NCBI RefSeq assembly: GCF_045207655.1
Contig: NZ_CP108784.1
Coordinates: 6,448,001 to 6,512,000 of the forward strand
DNA length: 64,000 nucleotides
Reading direction: 5' to 3'
From: Embleya sp045207655
GTDB lineage: Bacteria; Actinomycetota; Actinomycetes; Streptomycetales; Streptomycetaceae
A program made the position numbers and the translations under genes. Positions 42,635 to 51,803 of the stretch are shown here, one piece after another. Under the pieces are notes generated by a model that did not search any database, had not been told where the DNA came from, and saw nothing but the letters and a program-made list of their open reading frames with translations. Each line of letters starts with the position of its first letter. Positions within the stretch are counted from its first letter, which is position 1.

Positions 42635-42934
42635 CAAGCGACCCCCGGGATCGAGCACCGTACGAAGGACGGCCGAGTGGCACCCACGCGCCGGAACGTC
42701 GGGTCTGGCAAGTGCCTTCCCCATGCCGGCCGTTCGTGTGTACGACTCTGCCCACACAGAGCATCGCGCAGGCCGACCCGGCCCGGCTAGTATAGGAAGG
42801 CTTGTGTAATCGTGGCGATACGTTCCGCACTCGAATGTACGGGTTTCACCCGGACGGCACGCGCGAGCGGCACACGCCGGCCGTGCGGGGGGAAAACCGA
42901 CGGTCGAGCGACGCGGGAGAACGGGGGACCTGCG
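42635..42934. promoter_or_regulatory. Divergent control region between the TIR operon and the FxSxx operon
   Basis: 300 bp (210 bp if the leftward gene starts at 42724). A less GC-rich patch at 42786-42816 contains TAGTATAGG and CTTGTGTAATCG. It could carry back-to-back promoters, but I could not fit -35/-10 pairs with confidence. Confidence 0.4.
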
Positions 42935-43204
42935 GTGCAAGGAGAGCGCGGTGACGTGGAGTCGGCCCTGCCCGACCTCGACGGGCTCTGTCTCGACGAC
43001 CTCGACGACCTGCCGGCCTCCGTGCTCGCGTCGGCGCTGCGGCGGCTGATCCACGAGTCCGAGGAGCCCTCGGAGGCGGTGGTGGCCGGCTTCCAGAGTG
43101 TGGTCGACCCCGTGCCCGTGGAGGCGGCCTGCGCCGGTCACGCGAGCGGGCCGGCCGGCGACGACGATCCCCGGGCGGGCGGGAGCGGCGCCGCCGGGGT
43201 CTGA
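42935..43204 (+). CDS. fxsA: FxSxx-type precursor peptide (FxsA-like) with a C-terminal extension
   Basis: 89 residues from GTG 42935 with GGGGGA upstream; GTG 42956 is an alternative. The leader is acidic and Leu-rich (PDLDGLCLDDLDDLPASVLA), followed by SALRRLIHESEEPSEAVVAG and the motif FQSVV at 53-57. In the FxSxx-COOH family, F-x-S-x-x is the very C-terminus and is the site modified by FxsB. Here the frame continues for 32 more residues (DPVPVEAACAGHASG, then a Gly/Asp-rich end). It ends 14 bp before fxsB. Identity as the precursor rests on the motif, size and position. The tail may be a follower segment or a degenerate read-through. Confidence 0.75.
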   Translation: MQGERGDVESALPDLDGLCLDDLDDLPASVLASALRRLIHESEEPSEAVVAGFQSVVDPVPVEAACAGHASGPAGDDDPRAGGSGAAGV

Positions 43205-43218
43205 GCACGGGAGGGCCG

Positions 43219-44376
43219 ATGAGCGAAGCGACACCGTTTCGACAATTCGTGGTCAAGATCGCCTCCCGCTGCGACCTCGCGTGCGATCACTGTTACGTGT
43301 ACGAACTCCGGGATCGGAGTTGGCGGGACCGCCCCCGGGTGATCGCCGCCGGCACCGTGGACGCGCTCGGCGGCCGACTGCGCGCGCACGCGCGCCGGTT
43401 CGGCCTGCCGGTCCTGGACATCGTGCTGCACGGCGGCGAACCGTTGCTCGCCGGACCGGAGCGGATCGACGCCATCGCGCGCGACCTGCGCGCCGCGGTG
43501 GCGGGTGTGACCGAACTGCGTTTCACCATGCAGACCAACGGCGTCCGGTTGGACGAGCGGTGCGCCGAGGTGTTGTCGGCGCACCGGATCCGGGTCGGCG
43601 TCTCGTTGGACGGCGACGCGCGCGCCCACGACCGACACCGCCGGCACGCCGACGGGCGCGGCAGCCACGCCGAGGCGGTGCGGGCCGTCGCCCTGCTGCG
43701 CACCGAGCGCTACCGGCCCCTGTACGGCGGCCTGTTGTGCACGATCGACCTGCGCAACGACCCGGTGGCCACCTACGAGGAGCTGCTCTCGCACGCGCCG
43801 CCGATGATCGACCTGCTCCTGCCGCACGCCACCTGGGAGTTCCCACCCCCCGGCGGCGGAGCGGGCGAAACCCCCTACGCGCGCTGGCTGATCGCGGTCT
43901 TCGACCGCTGGTATCGGGCGCCGGTGCGCGAGACGCGCGTACGGATCCTGGAGGACCTGGTGGATCTGATCCTGGGCCGGGCGGTGCAGAGCGAGATCCT
44001 GGGGCTGGGGCCGCCGGGTTCGGTGGTGATCGAGACCGACGGCACGTTCGAGCGCGAGGACTCGCTCAAGGCGGCCTACGACGGTGCGGCGGCCACCGGC
44101 CTGGACGTCTTCCGCCACGACCCGGCGACGGTGCTCGCCGCGCCGGCGTACGCCCGCGCGGGAGCCGGTGCGGCCGGGCTGAGCGCGACGTGTCGGCGCT
44201 GCCCGGTGGTGCGCACCTGCGGCGGCGGGCTGCGGGCGCACCGGTATCGCCCGGACAACGGCTTCGACAACCCGTCCGTGTACTGCGCCGACCTGCGCGC
44301 GCTGATCGACCACGTCGGTGCGCGGGTGCGGGCCGACGTGCGGGCCCTGGTGGCCGGGTCGGGGAGGCGCGGATGA
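43219..44376 (+). CDS. fxsB: FxsB-family radical SAM/SPASM peptide maturase
   Basis: 385 residues, ATG with GGGAGGG upstream. The radical SAM cluster is CDLACDHCY (Cys18, Cys22, Cys25), followed by VLHGGEPLLAG and FTMQTNGVRLDERC, as expected for the barrel. The C-terminal SPASM domain has CRRCPVVRTCGGG (Cys325, 328, 334) and a last cysteine at 356 in VYCADL for auxiliary 4Fe-4S clusters. FxsB proteins act on FxSxx-COOH precursors and are thought to form cyclophane links at the aromatic residue. The gene follows the precursor directly and overlaps the HExxH gene (ATGA), so the three form one maturation unit. Confidence 0.9.
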   Translation: MSEATPFRQFVVKIASRCDLACDHCYVYELRDRSWRDRPRVIAAGTVDALGGRLRAHARRFGLPVLDIVLHGGEPLLAGPERIDAIARDLRAAVAGVTELRFTMQTNGVRLDERCAEVLSAHRIRVGVSLDGDARAHDRHRRHADGRGSHAEAVRAVALLRTERYRPLYGGLLCTIDLRNDPVATYEELLSHAPPMIDLLLPHATWEFPPPGGGAGETPYARWLIAVFDRWYRAPVRETRVRILEDLVDLILGRAVQSEILGLGPPGSVVIETDGTFEREDSLKAAYDGAAATGLDVFRHDPATVLAAPAYARAGAGAAGLSATCRRCPVVRTCGGGLRAHRYRPDNGFDNPSVYCADLRALIDHVGARVRADVRALVAGSGRRG

Positions 44377-45749
44377 TCGGCACCCATCGGCTCGACGCGG
44401 CCGCCTTCGACCGACTCGCCGCCGGGCACGGCGACTTCGACGCGGTGTCCGCGCTGGCCCGGGCGCAGGAGAGCCGCCGACTGCTCCAGGTGTACGCGGT
44501 CGTGGCCACCGCCCGTGAGCGCTTGCCGCACGCGCGCACCGCGCACCTCACCGATGCCCTGGACCTGCTCGCGCACGTGCAACGCACCGCGCCGGACGCG
44601 GCCAGGACGGTGCTGATGCACCCCTACACCGGCGCCTGGGCGATGCGCTGCCTGCTGCGACTGGGTGGCGCCGACCCCGACCCGTCGCCCGCCGAATCGG
44701 ATCGACTCCTGGGCCATCTGGGGGCGATCGCCGCCGCCGCCGCACTGCGCGCCGACCCCGAGCACGGCCCGCCCGGCCGGGTCGAACTGCACACCGTCGG
44801 CGGCTGGGCCCACCTGCCCACGCTGGGCCGGGCGCGGGTGGCCGGCGACCCGGGGCGGATCGCGCTGACCGGACGGCACTGGTCGACGGGCGGGCGGCCG
44901 GTGGCCCGCCGACAGGTCAACCGCAGGTGTTCCGCAACCGCCGCCGGCCTGACCGCGTCCTTGGCCATCGAGGACGTCGACCCCTACCGGGACGTGCACC
45001 GCTGGCAACCGACCGCCCGGTTGAGCGCACGCCAAGTATCCTTGCTACAAAGGAATTTCGCGTCCGCATGGGGTGAGCTGGCACACTCTCACCGAGCCTA
45101 CGCGGGTGCCATGACGGCGGCGCTGTCCACGCTGGTTCCGGTCGTCGGCGGGCCGGGAGTCAGCTTCAGTTCCTCGTCCCGGTACGCGTTCGGCGGCCTG
45201 GCGCTCACGCCCGAGGTGGGTCCGACCACGCTGGCCGTCACCCTGGTTCACGAGTTCCAGCACAACAAGCTCGGCGCGATACAGGACATCACGAATCTCT
45301 CGGTGCGCTCGGCGGTCCGGTATCGGGCGCCCTGGCGGTTGGACCCCCGACCGGTGGGGGCGTTGTTGCAGGGTGCTTACGCGCACCTGGGGATCGCGGA
45401 TTTCTGGCGGGTTCGCCGGCAGATCGCGGACAGGGAGGAGCAGGATCGGGCACAGGCCGAGTTCGCGGTGCACCGCGCGCACGTCGCCGAGGCGATCGAC
45501 ACGCTGCGCGGGTCGGGCGAACTGACCCCGGACGGCGAACGGGTGGTGCGGGCCATGGCGGGCACCGTCGCATCGTGGTGGCACGAGGACGTTCCCGCGG
45601 AGGCGGCACGACACGCGGCCGAACGGGTGCGATCGGGCCGTCGGGCGTGGGTCGAACGCAATGGCGATCGGGACGGCGCGACCCCGGCGGGCGGGCAGTC
45701 GGCACGAGTGGAGCGACACGAAACGAGAGATGAACATGAGATTACCTGA
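44373..45749 (+). CDS. HExxH-motif protein of FxSxx systems (peptide beta-hydroxylase type)
   Basis: 458 residues, start overlapping the fxsB stop. HExxH is at 293-297 in LVHEFQHNKLG. The region before it (LLQRNFASAWGELAHSHRAY, VSFSSSSRYAFGGLALTPEV) and after it (YRAPWRLDPRPVGALLQGAYAH) follows the HExxH-domain family seen fused or adjacent to FxsB. Members were first taken for proteases; recent work on the family points to 2-oxoglutarate-dependent peptide beta-hydroxylases. Here it is a separate protein. Base composition dips around 45030-45080. I infer modification of the FxsA peptide after FxsB. Confidence 0.83.
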   Translation: MIGTHRLDAAAFDRLAAGHGDFDAVSALARAQESRRLLQVYAVVATARERLPHARTAHLTDALDLLAHVQRTAPDAARTVLMHPYTGAWAMRCLLRLGGADPDPSPAESDRLLGHLGAIAAAAALRADPEHGPPGRVELHTVGGWAHLPTLGRARVAGDPGRIALTGRHWSTGGRPVARRQVNRRCSATAAGLTASLAIEDVDPYRDVHRWQPTARLSARQVSLLQRNFASAWGELAHSHRAYAGAMTAALSTLVPVVGGPGVSFSSSSRYAFGGLALTPEVGPTTLAVTLVHEFQHNKLGAIQDITNLSVRSAVRYRAPWRLDPRPVGALLQGAYAHLGIADFWRVRRQIADREEQDRAQAEFAVHRAHVAEAIDTLRGSGELTPDGERVVRAMAGTVASWWHEDVPAEAARHAAERVRSGRRAWVERNGDRDGATPAGGQSARVERHETRDEHEIT

Positions 45750-45863
45750 TGTAACGAGGAGTAACTTCGAGTGATGGACTCGGGTAGCCTGGGAACAACG
45801 AGTGACGGTCGGGGAGGGCAATCCACCGCGCGTCGCGACCAAGCGCCGATACCAGGGGTCGAG

Positions 45864-46613
45864 ATGACACCAGTCTTCTTCACGAGCCGGTCGTGCGGGG
45901 ACGAGCGTGCCTACGTCGAGCGCTTCCACGCCGACCTCGAACAGGCCGTCTCCGCTCGCGCGCCCGGTCGCAACGGCGCGCGCGGACTGCTGTCACCCTG
46001 CGGCGATCGTGATCCGGGCGCCCCACCCGATGCGTCGGCCGCGTGTTCGGTTCCCGCGGCGGTGGTGCTGGCATCGCCCGACTACCTCGCCGATCCCGAC
46101 GCCATGCGCGAATGGGCGGTGATGGCCGAGCGGGTGCGTGGCCATCGGGTCCGCACCGGCGAGCACCTGGACGCGATGGTCACCGTGCGCTGGCGGGCCA
46201 CCGAGCCCCACCCCGGCGAGCAGCCGACCCCCGATCTGGGGGCCGACGACGACTTCGGTCCGATCTACGCCGGCCAGGGCCTGTTCGACCTGATGCGGCT
46301 GGAGGGCCACTCGGCCGACTATCTGCGCCTGATCGCCGAGTTGGCCCGCGTGGTGGTCGAGGTCAACCGCGTCCCACTGCGCCCGCTGCCACCGGCCGAG
46401 GCGCGCGAACTCTTCCCGACCGTGCGCACCCGGCCGAGCCCCGCCGCGCGGGTTTCGGCCGCCGGCTCGCCGTTCGCGACCGCCGCCCGGACCCTGCCGC
46501 CGCGCGCGCGCACCGGCCCGGACCTGCCCGCCCGACCCCGTTGGATCACGGCCCGACACAACCCTCGCCGCCCGTTGCTGTGGGGACCCGGTGGCGATGT
46601 TGAGGAGCACTGA
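45864..46613 (+). CDS. fxsC: FxsC-like TIR-type protein
   Basis: 249 residues from ATG 45864; ATG 45774 is an alternative. It starts MTPVFFTSRSCGDERAYVER, the TIR-like beginning of FxsC proteins (compare DYDFFTSHVADHD in the leftward operon). AVVLASPDYLADPDAMREW is the equivalent of the TIR catalytic strand and keeps Glu. YAGQGLFDLMRLEGHSADYL matches the FxsC C-terminal domain. The C-terminus is Pro/Arg-rich. It lies four bases before fxsT, in the order expected for this system. Whether it acts on NAD or only as a scaffold is unknown. Confidence 0.82.
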   Translation: MTPVFFTSRSCGDERAYVERFHADLEQAVSARAPGRNGARGLLSPCGDRDPGAPPDASAACSVPAAVVLASPDYLADPDAMREWAVMAERVRGHRVRTGEHLDAMVTVRWRATEPHPGEQPTPDLGADDDFGPIYAGQGLFDLMRLEGHSADYLRLIAELARVVVEVNRVPLRPLPPAEARELFPTVRTRPSPAARVSAAGSPFATAARTLPPRARTGPDLPARPRWITARHNPRRPLLWGPGGDVEEH

Positions 46614-46617
46614 AACG

Positions 46618-49600
46618 ATGAGCGACAACCCACCGGGAACCGTCGTCACGTTCTACTCGTACAAGGGCGGCACCGGGCGCACGATGGCCCTCGCCAACGT
46701 CGCCTGGATCCTGGCCTCCCGAGGCAAGCGCGTGCTCGTCGTGGACTGGGATCTCGAATCACCGGGCCTGCACCGCTACTTCCACCCCTACCTGATCGAC
46801 AAGCGGCTCGAGGACACGCGCGGCGTGCTCGACATGATCCGCGCGTTCGCCAAGGTGGTCGGCTCCGACGCGAGCACGGACGCGATGATCGAGGCGGCCC
46901 GGATCGCGGAGAGCCGGGTGGACGGCTGCGCGGTCAAGGTCGACCGGGACTTCCCCGACGGCGGCCTGATCCGCTTCCTCGGTCCGGGCCGACAGAACCA
47001 CGAGTACGCCGCCACGCTGGCCGGCTTCAACTGGGCCGACTTCTGCGAGAGCCCGCACGGCATCGGCTTCCTGGACGCGCTGCGCGAGGACATGCGCGCG
47101 TCCTACGACTACGCGCTGATCGACAGCCGTACCGGCCTCAACGACATCGCCGGGATCTGCACCACACTGTTGCCCGACGTCGTGGTGGACGGCTTCACCC
47201 TGAACGAACAGGCCATCGACGGCGGCGTCAACGTGGCCCGCTCGATCGCCCGACAGGCCGATCGCCCGCTGCGCATCCTGCCCGTCCCGATGCGCGTCGA
47301 GGACGACGAGAAGGACAAGCTCGAAGCCGGCCGCGACCACGCCCGCGAGCGCTTCGCGGAATTCGTCGCGGATCGATCCGAGGCCGAACGGGCCAAGTAC
47401 TGGGGCGAGGTGGAGATCCCGTACAAGGCGTTCTACGCCTACGAGGAGACCCTGGCCACGCTGGGCGACCGACCGCTGCAGGAAGGCAGCCTGCTGAGCG
47501 CGTACGAGCGGCTGACCGGCGTGCTCACCGACGGCGCGATCAGCCGGCTGAATCCGATCGACGAGGTCGACCGCCGCCGCGAACTGCGCCGCTTCGAGCG
47601 TATCCGCTACACCGCCCCGGTGACCGTGCGGATCCTCTACAGCGCCCGGGACCGGATGTGGGTCGACTGGGTGCGGGCCCAACTGACCGCCTCGGGCGCC
47701 CAGGTGGTCGGCACCGGTGGTGGCGACACGCCGCTGGAGAAGCTGCGCGTCGTGGACAGCGTCGTGGTGGTCTCCTCCGCGGACTCGCTGAGCAGCCCGA
47801 CCTGGACCGCGATGCGCACGGCGCTGCGCCGGCTCGTGGCGGTCGACCGGATGAGCGTGGTCACGCTGCGGGTGGACGACGTGCTCGACAGCGACCCGGG
47901 GGTGGGCGAGACGATCATGTTGTCCTCGCTGTCCGAGGAGAACTGCCGGGACGCGCTGCTGACCGCGTTCGGCCGACCCGTCTCGGACGCACCGCCCGCG
48001 GACGGTCCCAGGTTCCCCGGCACCAAACCGAAGGTGTCCTACCTGCTGCCCCGACACTCGGCGTTCACCGGCCGCGACGACATTCTCGAACGCCTGCGCG
48101 ACCAGCTCGCCAAGGGCGCCACCGCCGTACTGCCCCAGGCGCTGCACGGCTTGGGCGGTGTCGGCAAGACCCAGGTCGCCCTCGAGTACGCGCACCGTTT
48201 CGCCGCCGACTACGACGTCATCTGGTGGGTCTCCGCCGAGCAGGCCCAGGGCGTCGCCGCCCAACTCGCCCGGCTCGGCGGCCGACTGGACCTGCCCACC
48301 GGCGAGAACGTCGCGGACGCGACGGCCACGGTGTTGCAGACCCTGCAACAGGGCGAGCCGTACGACCGCTGGCTGTTGATCTACGACAACGCCGACGAGC
48401 CCGCGTCGCTGGCCGACCTGATGCCCCAGGGCAGCGTCAACGGGCATGTCCTGGTCACCTCGCGCAACGACCTGTGGGCGCGCAGCGCCCGCCCGTTGGA
48501 GGTCCCGGTCTTCCGCCGGGACGAGAGCGTCGCGCTGCTCCAGCGCCGGGTGCCCACGCTCACCGAGGCGGACGCGCAGAAGGTGGCCACCGCGCTGGGC
48601 GACCTGCCGCTGGCGGTCGAACAGGCCGGTGCCTGGCTCGCCGAGTCGGCGATGCAGGTCGAGGAATACCTGGAGCGGGTCAACACGCGCGTCACCGCGA
48701 TCCTGGAGGAGGGCCAGCCGCCGGACTACCCGACCACGGCCGCCGCGACCTGGACCGTCTCGCTCGACGAACTCAAGGAGCGCCAGCCGGCCGCGGTGCG
48801 CCTGCTGGAGCTGTGCGCGTACCTGTCGCCGGACTCGATCTCGATGCGCCTGCTGCGCTCGCGCGAGGTGCTGCGCGAACTGGCCCAGGTGGACAGCTCG
48901 CTCGGCGACACCCTGCTGTTGCCCAGGATCTTCCAGCAACTCGGCCGGTACGCGCTGGCCCGGGTGGACCGGGGCGCGGACACCATCCAGGTGCACCGGC
49001 TGGTCCAGGCCGTACTGCGCGACCAGATGCCGCCGGACGTGAACCAGGCGCGCCGGGAGCGGGCCCTGGAGATCCTGGCCGCCAACGCCCCCGGCGACGT
49101 GGACGACCCGGGCAACCAGGAGATCTACGACGAGCTCTACAAGCACCTGGTGCCCTCGCGCGCGCTGGAGAGCGACTCGGAGGCCGTACGCCGCTGGATC
49201 GTCGAACAGGTGCGTTTCGCCTGGCGCTCCAACGACTGGGAGTTCGCCCAGTACATCGCCGAGATCGCGTTGGACCGCTGGCGGGCGGCGTTCAGCCGGC
49301 ACGACGCGCTGACACTGCGGATGTGTACGCAGTTGGCGAACATCTACCGCTCCCAGGGGCGTTACCGCAAGGCGTACGACCTGGACCGGTCCACCCTGGA
49401 GTTGCAGCGCGAGACGCTCGGCCCGGATCACCCGCACACCCTGATCACCGGACGCGGCTACGGCGGCGACCTGCGATCGCTCGGTCGTTTCCAGACCGCG
49501 CTGGAATCCGACCGGGACAACTACCGGCGATTCAGCGAGGTCTTCGGCGAGGACACCAACGACGCCCTGCTCGCGGCCAACAACCTCGGCGTCTCGCTGC

Positions 49601-50499
49601 GCCTGATGGGCCGGCTGGAGGAGGCCCGCGAGGTACACCAGGCGGCGTACGACCTGCGTCGGCGCAACCAGGGCGAGGACCACCCCAGGACCTGCTACCT
49701 GGCCAACCAGGTCGGCCAGGACCTGCGTGAACTGGGCGACTACCCGGGCTCGCGGGCGGTGTTGCAGGCGACGCTGGCCCGCGAGGAGGCGATCGGCCGC
49801 ACCCGGGACGCGCTGCGCACCTCGAAGAACCTCGCGGTGACCATTCGCCAGACCGGGGACGCGCGCTACGCCCGGTCCCTGGACAGCGACACGCTGGAGA
49901 AGTACCGCTCCTACCTCAGCCCCACCCATCCCGACATGCTGGCCTGCGCGGTCAACCTCGCGGCCGACCACCACGCGATGGGCAACGACGACCAGGCGCT
50001 CGAACTCGCCCAGGACGCCTACCAGGGCTACCGCGAGCAGTTCGGCGCGCAGCACCCGTTCACCTACGGCTGCGGCAGCAACCTCTCGACCTACCTGCGG
50101 GCGATCGGTCGGCACGAGGAGGCGATGGCGCTGGGCCGCAGGTGCCACGAGGGCCTGCGCGAATCGCTGGGCGAGGAACACCCGTTCACGCTCGCCGCGG
50201 CGCTCAACCACTCGAACAACCTGTATCAGGCGGGCGAGACGAACGAGTGTGCCGAGCTGGACCGGGTGACCTACGAGCGGTACGAGGTGCTGCTCGGCGC
50301 GGACCACCCGCACACCCTGGTCGCGGCCTGCAACCGGGTGCAGAGTCTGGGCGAGATCGGTCTGGCGGACGAGTCCCGCGAGTGGTTCGTCCGGGTCGAG
50401 CGCGCGTGTCGGCGCAAGCTCGGCGACGCGCACCCGATCACCCAGGGGCTGCGGGAGCGCCGCCGGCTGGAGACCGACATCGAGGTGCCCACGACCTGA
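46618..50499 (+). CDS. fxsT: FxsT: FxSxx-COOH system ParA-like/TIR-like/NB-ARC/TPR protein
   Basis: 1293 residues, ATG with AGGAG upstream. Domain order: a ParA/MinD-like NTPase at 1-330 with the deviant P-loop SYKGGTGRTMALANVAW (Arg for the usual Lys) and DWDLESPGLHRYFHP; a TIR-like segment at about 345-450 (TVRILYSARDRMWVDWVRAQ); an NB-ARC NTPase from about 485 with an intact P-loop GLGGVGKT at 511-518, WLLIYDNAD and HVLVTSRNDLW; and about ten C-terminal TPR units (AYDLDRSTLELQRETLGPDH, with further copies keyed on LGxxHP). This matches the signalling/chaperone partner FxsT. It could sense a signal and control the TIR proteins. It ends at a 16-bp terminator hairpin. Confidence 0.9.
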   Translation: MSDNPPGTVVTFYSYKGGTGRTMALANVAWILASRGKRVLVVDWDLESPGLHRYFHPYLIDKRLEDTRGVLDMIRAFAKVVGSDASTDAMIEAARIAESRVDGCAVKVDRDFPDGGLIRFLGPGRQNHEYAATLAGFNWADFCESPHGIGFLDALREDMRASYDYALIDSRTGLNDIAGICTTLLPDVVVDGFTLNEQAIDGGVNVARSIARQADRPLRILPVPMRVEDDEKDKLEAGRDHARERFAEFVADRSEAERAKYWGEVEIPYKAFYAYEETLATLGDRPLQEGSLLSAYERLTGVLTDGAISRLNPIDEVDRRRELRRFERIRYTAPVTVRILYSARDRMWVDWVRAQLTASGAQVVGTGGGDTPLEKLRVVDSVVVVSSADSLSSPTWTAMRTALRRLVAVDRMSVVTLRVDDVLDSDPGVGETIMLSSLSEENCRDALLTAFGRPVSDAPPADGPRFPGTKPKVSYLLPRHSAFTGRDDILERLRDQLAKGATAVLPQALHGLGGVGKTQVALEYAHRFAADYDVIWWVSAEQAQGVAAQLARLGGRLDLPTGENVADATATVLQTLQQGEPYDRWLLIYDNADEPASLADLMPQGSVNGHVLVTSRNDLWARSARPLEVPVFRRDESVALLQRRVPTLTEADAQKVATALGDLPLAVEQAGAWLAESAMQVEEYLERVNTRVTAILEEGQPPDYPTTAAATWTVSLDELKERQPAAVRLLELCAYLSPDSISMRLLRSREVLRELAQVDSSLGDTLLLPRIFQQLGRYALARVDRGADTIQVHRLVQAVLRDQMPPDVNQARRERALEILAANAPGDVDDPGNQEIYDELYKHLVPSRALESDSEAVRRWIVEQVRFAWRSNDWEFAQYIAEIALDRWRAAFSRHDALTLRMCTQLANIYRSQGRYRKAYDLDRSTLELQRETLGPDHPHTLITGRGYGGDLRSLGRFQTALESDRDNYRRFSEVFGEDTNDALLAANNLGVSLRLMGRLEEAREVHQAAYDLRRRNQGEDHPRTCYLANQVGQDLRELGDYPGSRAVLQATLAREEAIGRTRDALRTSKNLAVTIRQTGDARYARSLDSDTLEKYRSYLSPTHPDMLACAVNLAADHHAMGNDDQALELAQDAYQGYREQFGAQHPFTYGCGSNLSTYLRAIGRHEEAMALGRRCHEGLRESLGEEHPFTLAAALNHSNNLYQAGETNECAELDRVTYERYEVLLGADHPHTLVAACNRVQSLGEIGLADESREWFVRVERACRRKLGDAHPITQGLRERRRLETDIEVPTT

Positions 50500-50520
50500 T
50501 CGGGTCGCCTTCTCGGCGCA

Positions 50521-50555
50521 CGCGGCCGGCCCGACCACTGGTCGGGCCGGCCGCG
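50521..50555. terminator. Bidirectional hairpin terminator between fxsT and the P450 gene
   Basis: A perfect 16-bp GC-rich stem (50521-50536 with 50540-50555) with a 3-nt loop lies in the 62-bp gap between convergent genes. Confidence 0.85.
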
Positions 50556-50561
50556 GCGTGC

Positions 50562-51803
50562 TCAGGCCGGGTAAATCCGGACCGGCATGTCCTTGATGCC
50601 GTTGAGGAAGTTGGAGCGCATCCGCCGCGCCGGGCCGAGTGATTCCACCCGCTCGACCCGCTCCGCGAGGGTGCGGAAGATGATCTCCAGTTCGAGCCGG
50701 GCCAGGTGCCGGCCGAGGCAGAAGTGCGGGCCGCCGCCCCCGAAGCCGAGCATCGGGTTCGGATCGCGCCCGATGTCCAGGCGATAGGGGTCGGCGAAGA
50801 CGTCCTCGTCGCGGTTGGCGGACGCGTAGAAGACCACCACCTTGTCGCCCGCCGCGATCGGCTGCCCGCTCAGTTCGGTGTCCTGTACCGCCGTGCGCTT
50901 GAAGGCGTTGACCGGGCTGACCCAGCGGACGATCTCGTCGGCGGCGGTGCCGGCCAGGCCGGCCGGGTCGGCGCGCAGCCGCTCCCACTGCTGGGGGTGC
51001 TCGATCAGGGCCAGCATGCCGCCGGAAATCGCGTTGCGGGTGGTCTCGTTGCCGGCCACGGCGAGCAGCATGAAGAACAGATCGAACTCGAGCGCGGTCA
51101 GCTCCTGACCGTCGCGGTCGGGGCACACCAGCTTGGACACGATGTCGTCCACGGGACACGCGCGCCGGGCCGCGCCCAGCGCGTCCGCGTAGCCGAACAT
51201 CTCCATCTGCACCTGCTCGGCCTCGCCCGCGTCCCGGCGCAGGTCCGGGTCCGCCTCGCCGACCAGCTTGTTCGACCACTCGAACAGTCGATGCCGGTCG
51301 ACCTGGGGCACACCCATCAGGTCGGCGATCACCACGAGCGGCAGTTCGGCCGCGCACATCGCCACGAAGTCGCCCTCGCCGGTGTCGACGGCGTTCGCCA
51401 CGATGCGTTCGCAGGCGTCGCGGACCTTGTCCTCCAGGGTCAGCGTGCTGCGTGGGGTGAAGCCCTTGTTGACGATGTTGCGCAGCCGGGAGTGCTCCGG
51501 CGGATCCATGTTGAGCATCATCAGCCGCTGGGTGTCGAGCATGTCCCCCTCGGGTTCGCCGAGCAGCGACAGCCGCTCGCGCGACGAGAAGATCTCCGGG
51601 TTCCGGGACACCCGGACCACGTCGGCGTGCCGGGTGACGGCCCAGAAGCCGTCCGGGCGTTCGGGATCGGGGTGGCGGTACACGGGCGCGGCGCGGCGCA
51701 TTCGGGCGAACGTGGCGTGCGGGATGCCCGCCGCGTAGCTGTCGGGGCTGTAGACGTCGAACGCGGTGGCGTTCGGGACGGCGCTGTCGATCTTTTCGGG
51801 CAC
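50562..51803 (-). CDS. Cytochrome P450
   Basis: 413 residues, GTG start with GGAAGG upstream. Soluble class I P450. The I-helix oxygen motif is VAGNETTRN, the K-helix ExxR is DEIVRW, and the heme loop is FGGGGPHFCLGRHLARLE with the cysteine ligand. FGGGGPHFCLG and FMLLAVAGNETTRN are typical of the CYP125/CYP142/linalool-hydroxylase-like branch, which hydroxylates sterol or terpenoid side chains. No ferredoxin gene is adjacent. A link to the nearby OYE and MaoC genes in lipid or terpenoid breakdown is possible, but substrate is unknown. Confidence 0.93.
   Translation of the reverse strand: MPEKIDSAVPNATAFDVYSPDSYAAGIPHATFARMRRAAPVYRHPDPERPDGFWAVTRHADVVRVSRNPEIFSSRERLSLLGEPEGDMLDTQRLMMLNMDPPEHSRLRNIVNKGFTPRSTLTLEDKVRDACERIVANAVDTGEGDFVAMCAAELPLVVIADLMGVPQVDRHRLFEWSNKLVGEADPDLRRDAGEAEQVQMEMFGYADALGAARRACPVDDIVSKLVCPDRDGQELTALEFDLFFMLLAVAGNETTRNAISGGMLALIEHPQQWERLRADPAGLAGTAADEIVRWVSPVNAFKRTAVQDTELSGQPIAAGDKVVVFYASANRDEDVFADPYRLDIGRDPNPMLGFGGGGPHFCLGRHLARLELEIIFRTLAERVERVESLGPARRMRSNFLNGIKDMPVRIYPA

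Noticed and set aside
41579..43234. Extension of the FxsC/TIR protein back to 43234
   Set aside because: The extra 200 codons are antisense to the FxSxx precursor and contain no domain. The FxsC-type domain starts at VDYDFFTSH.
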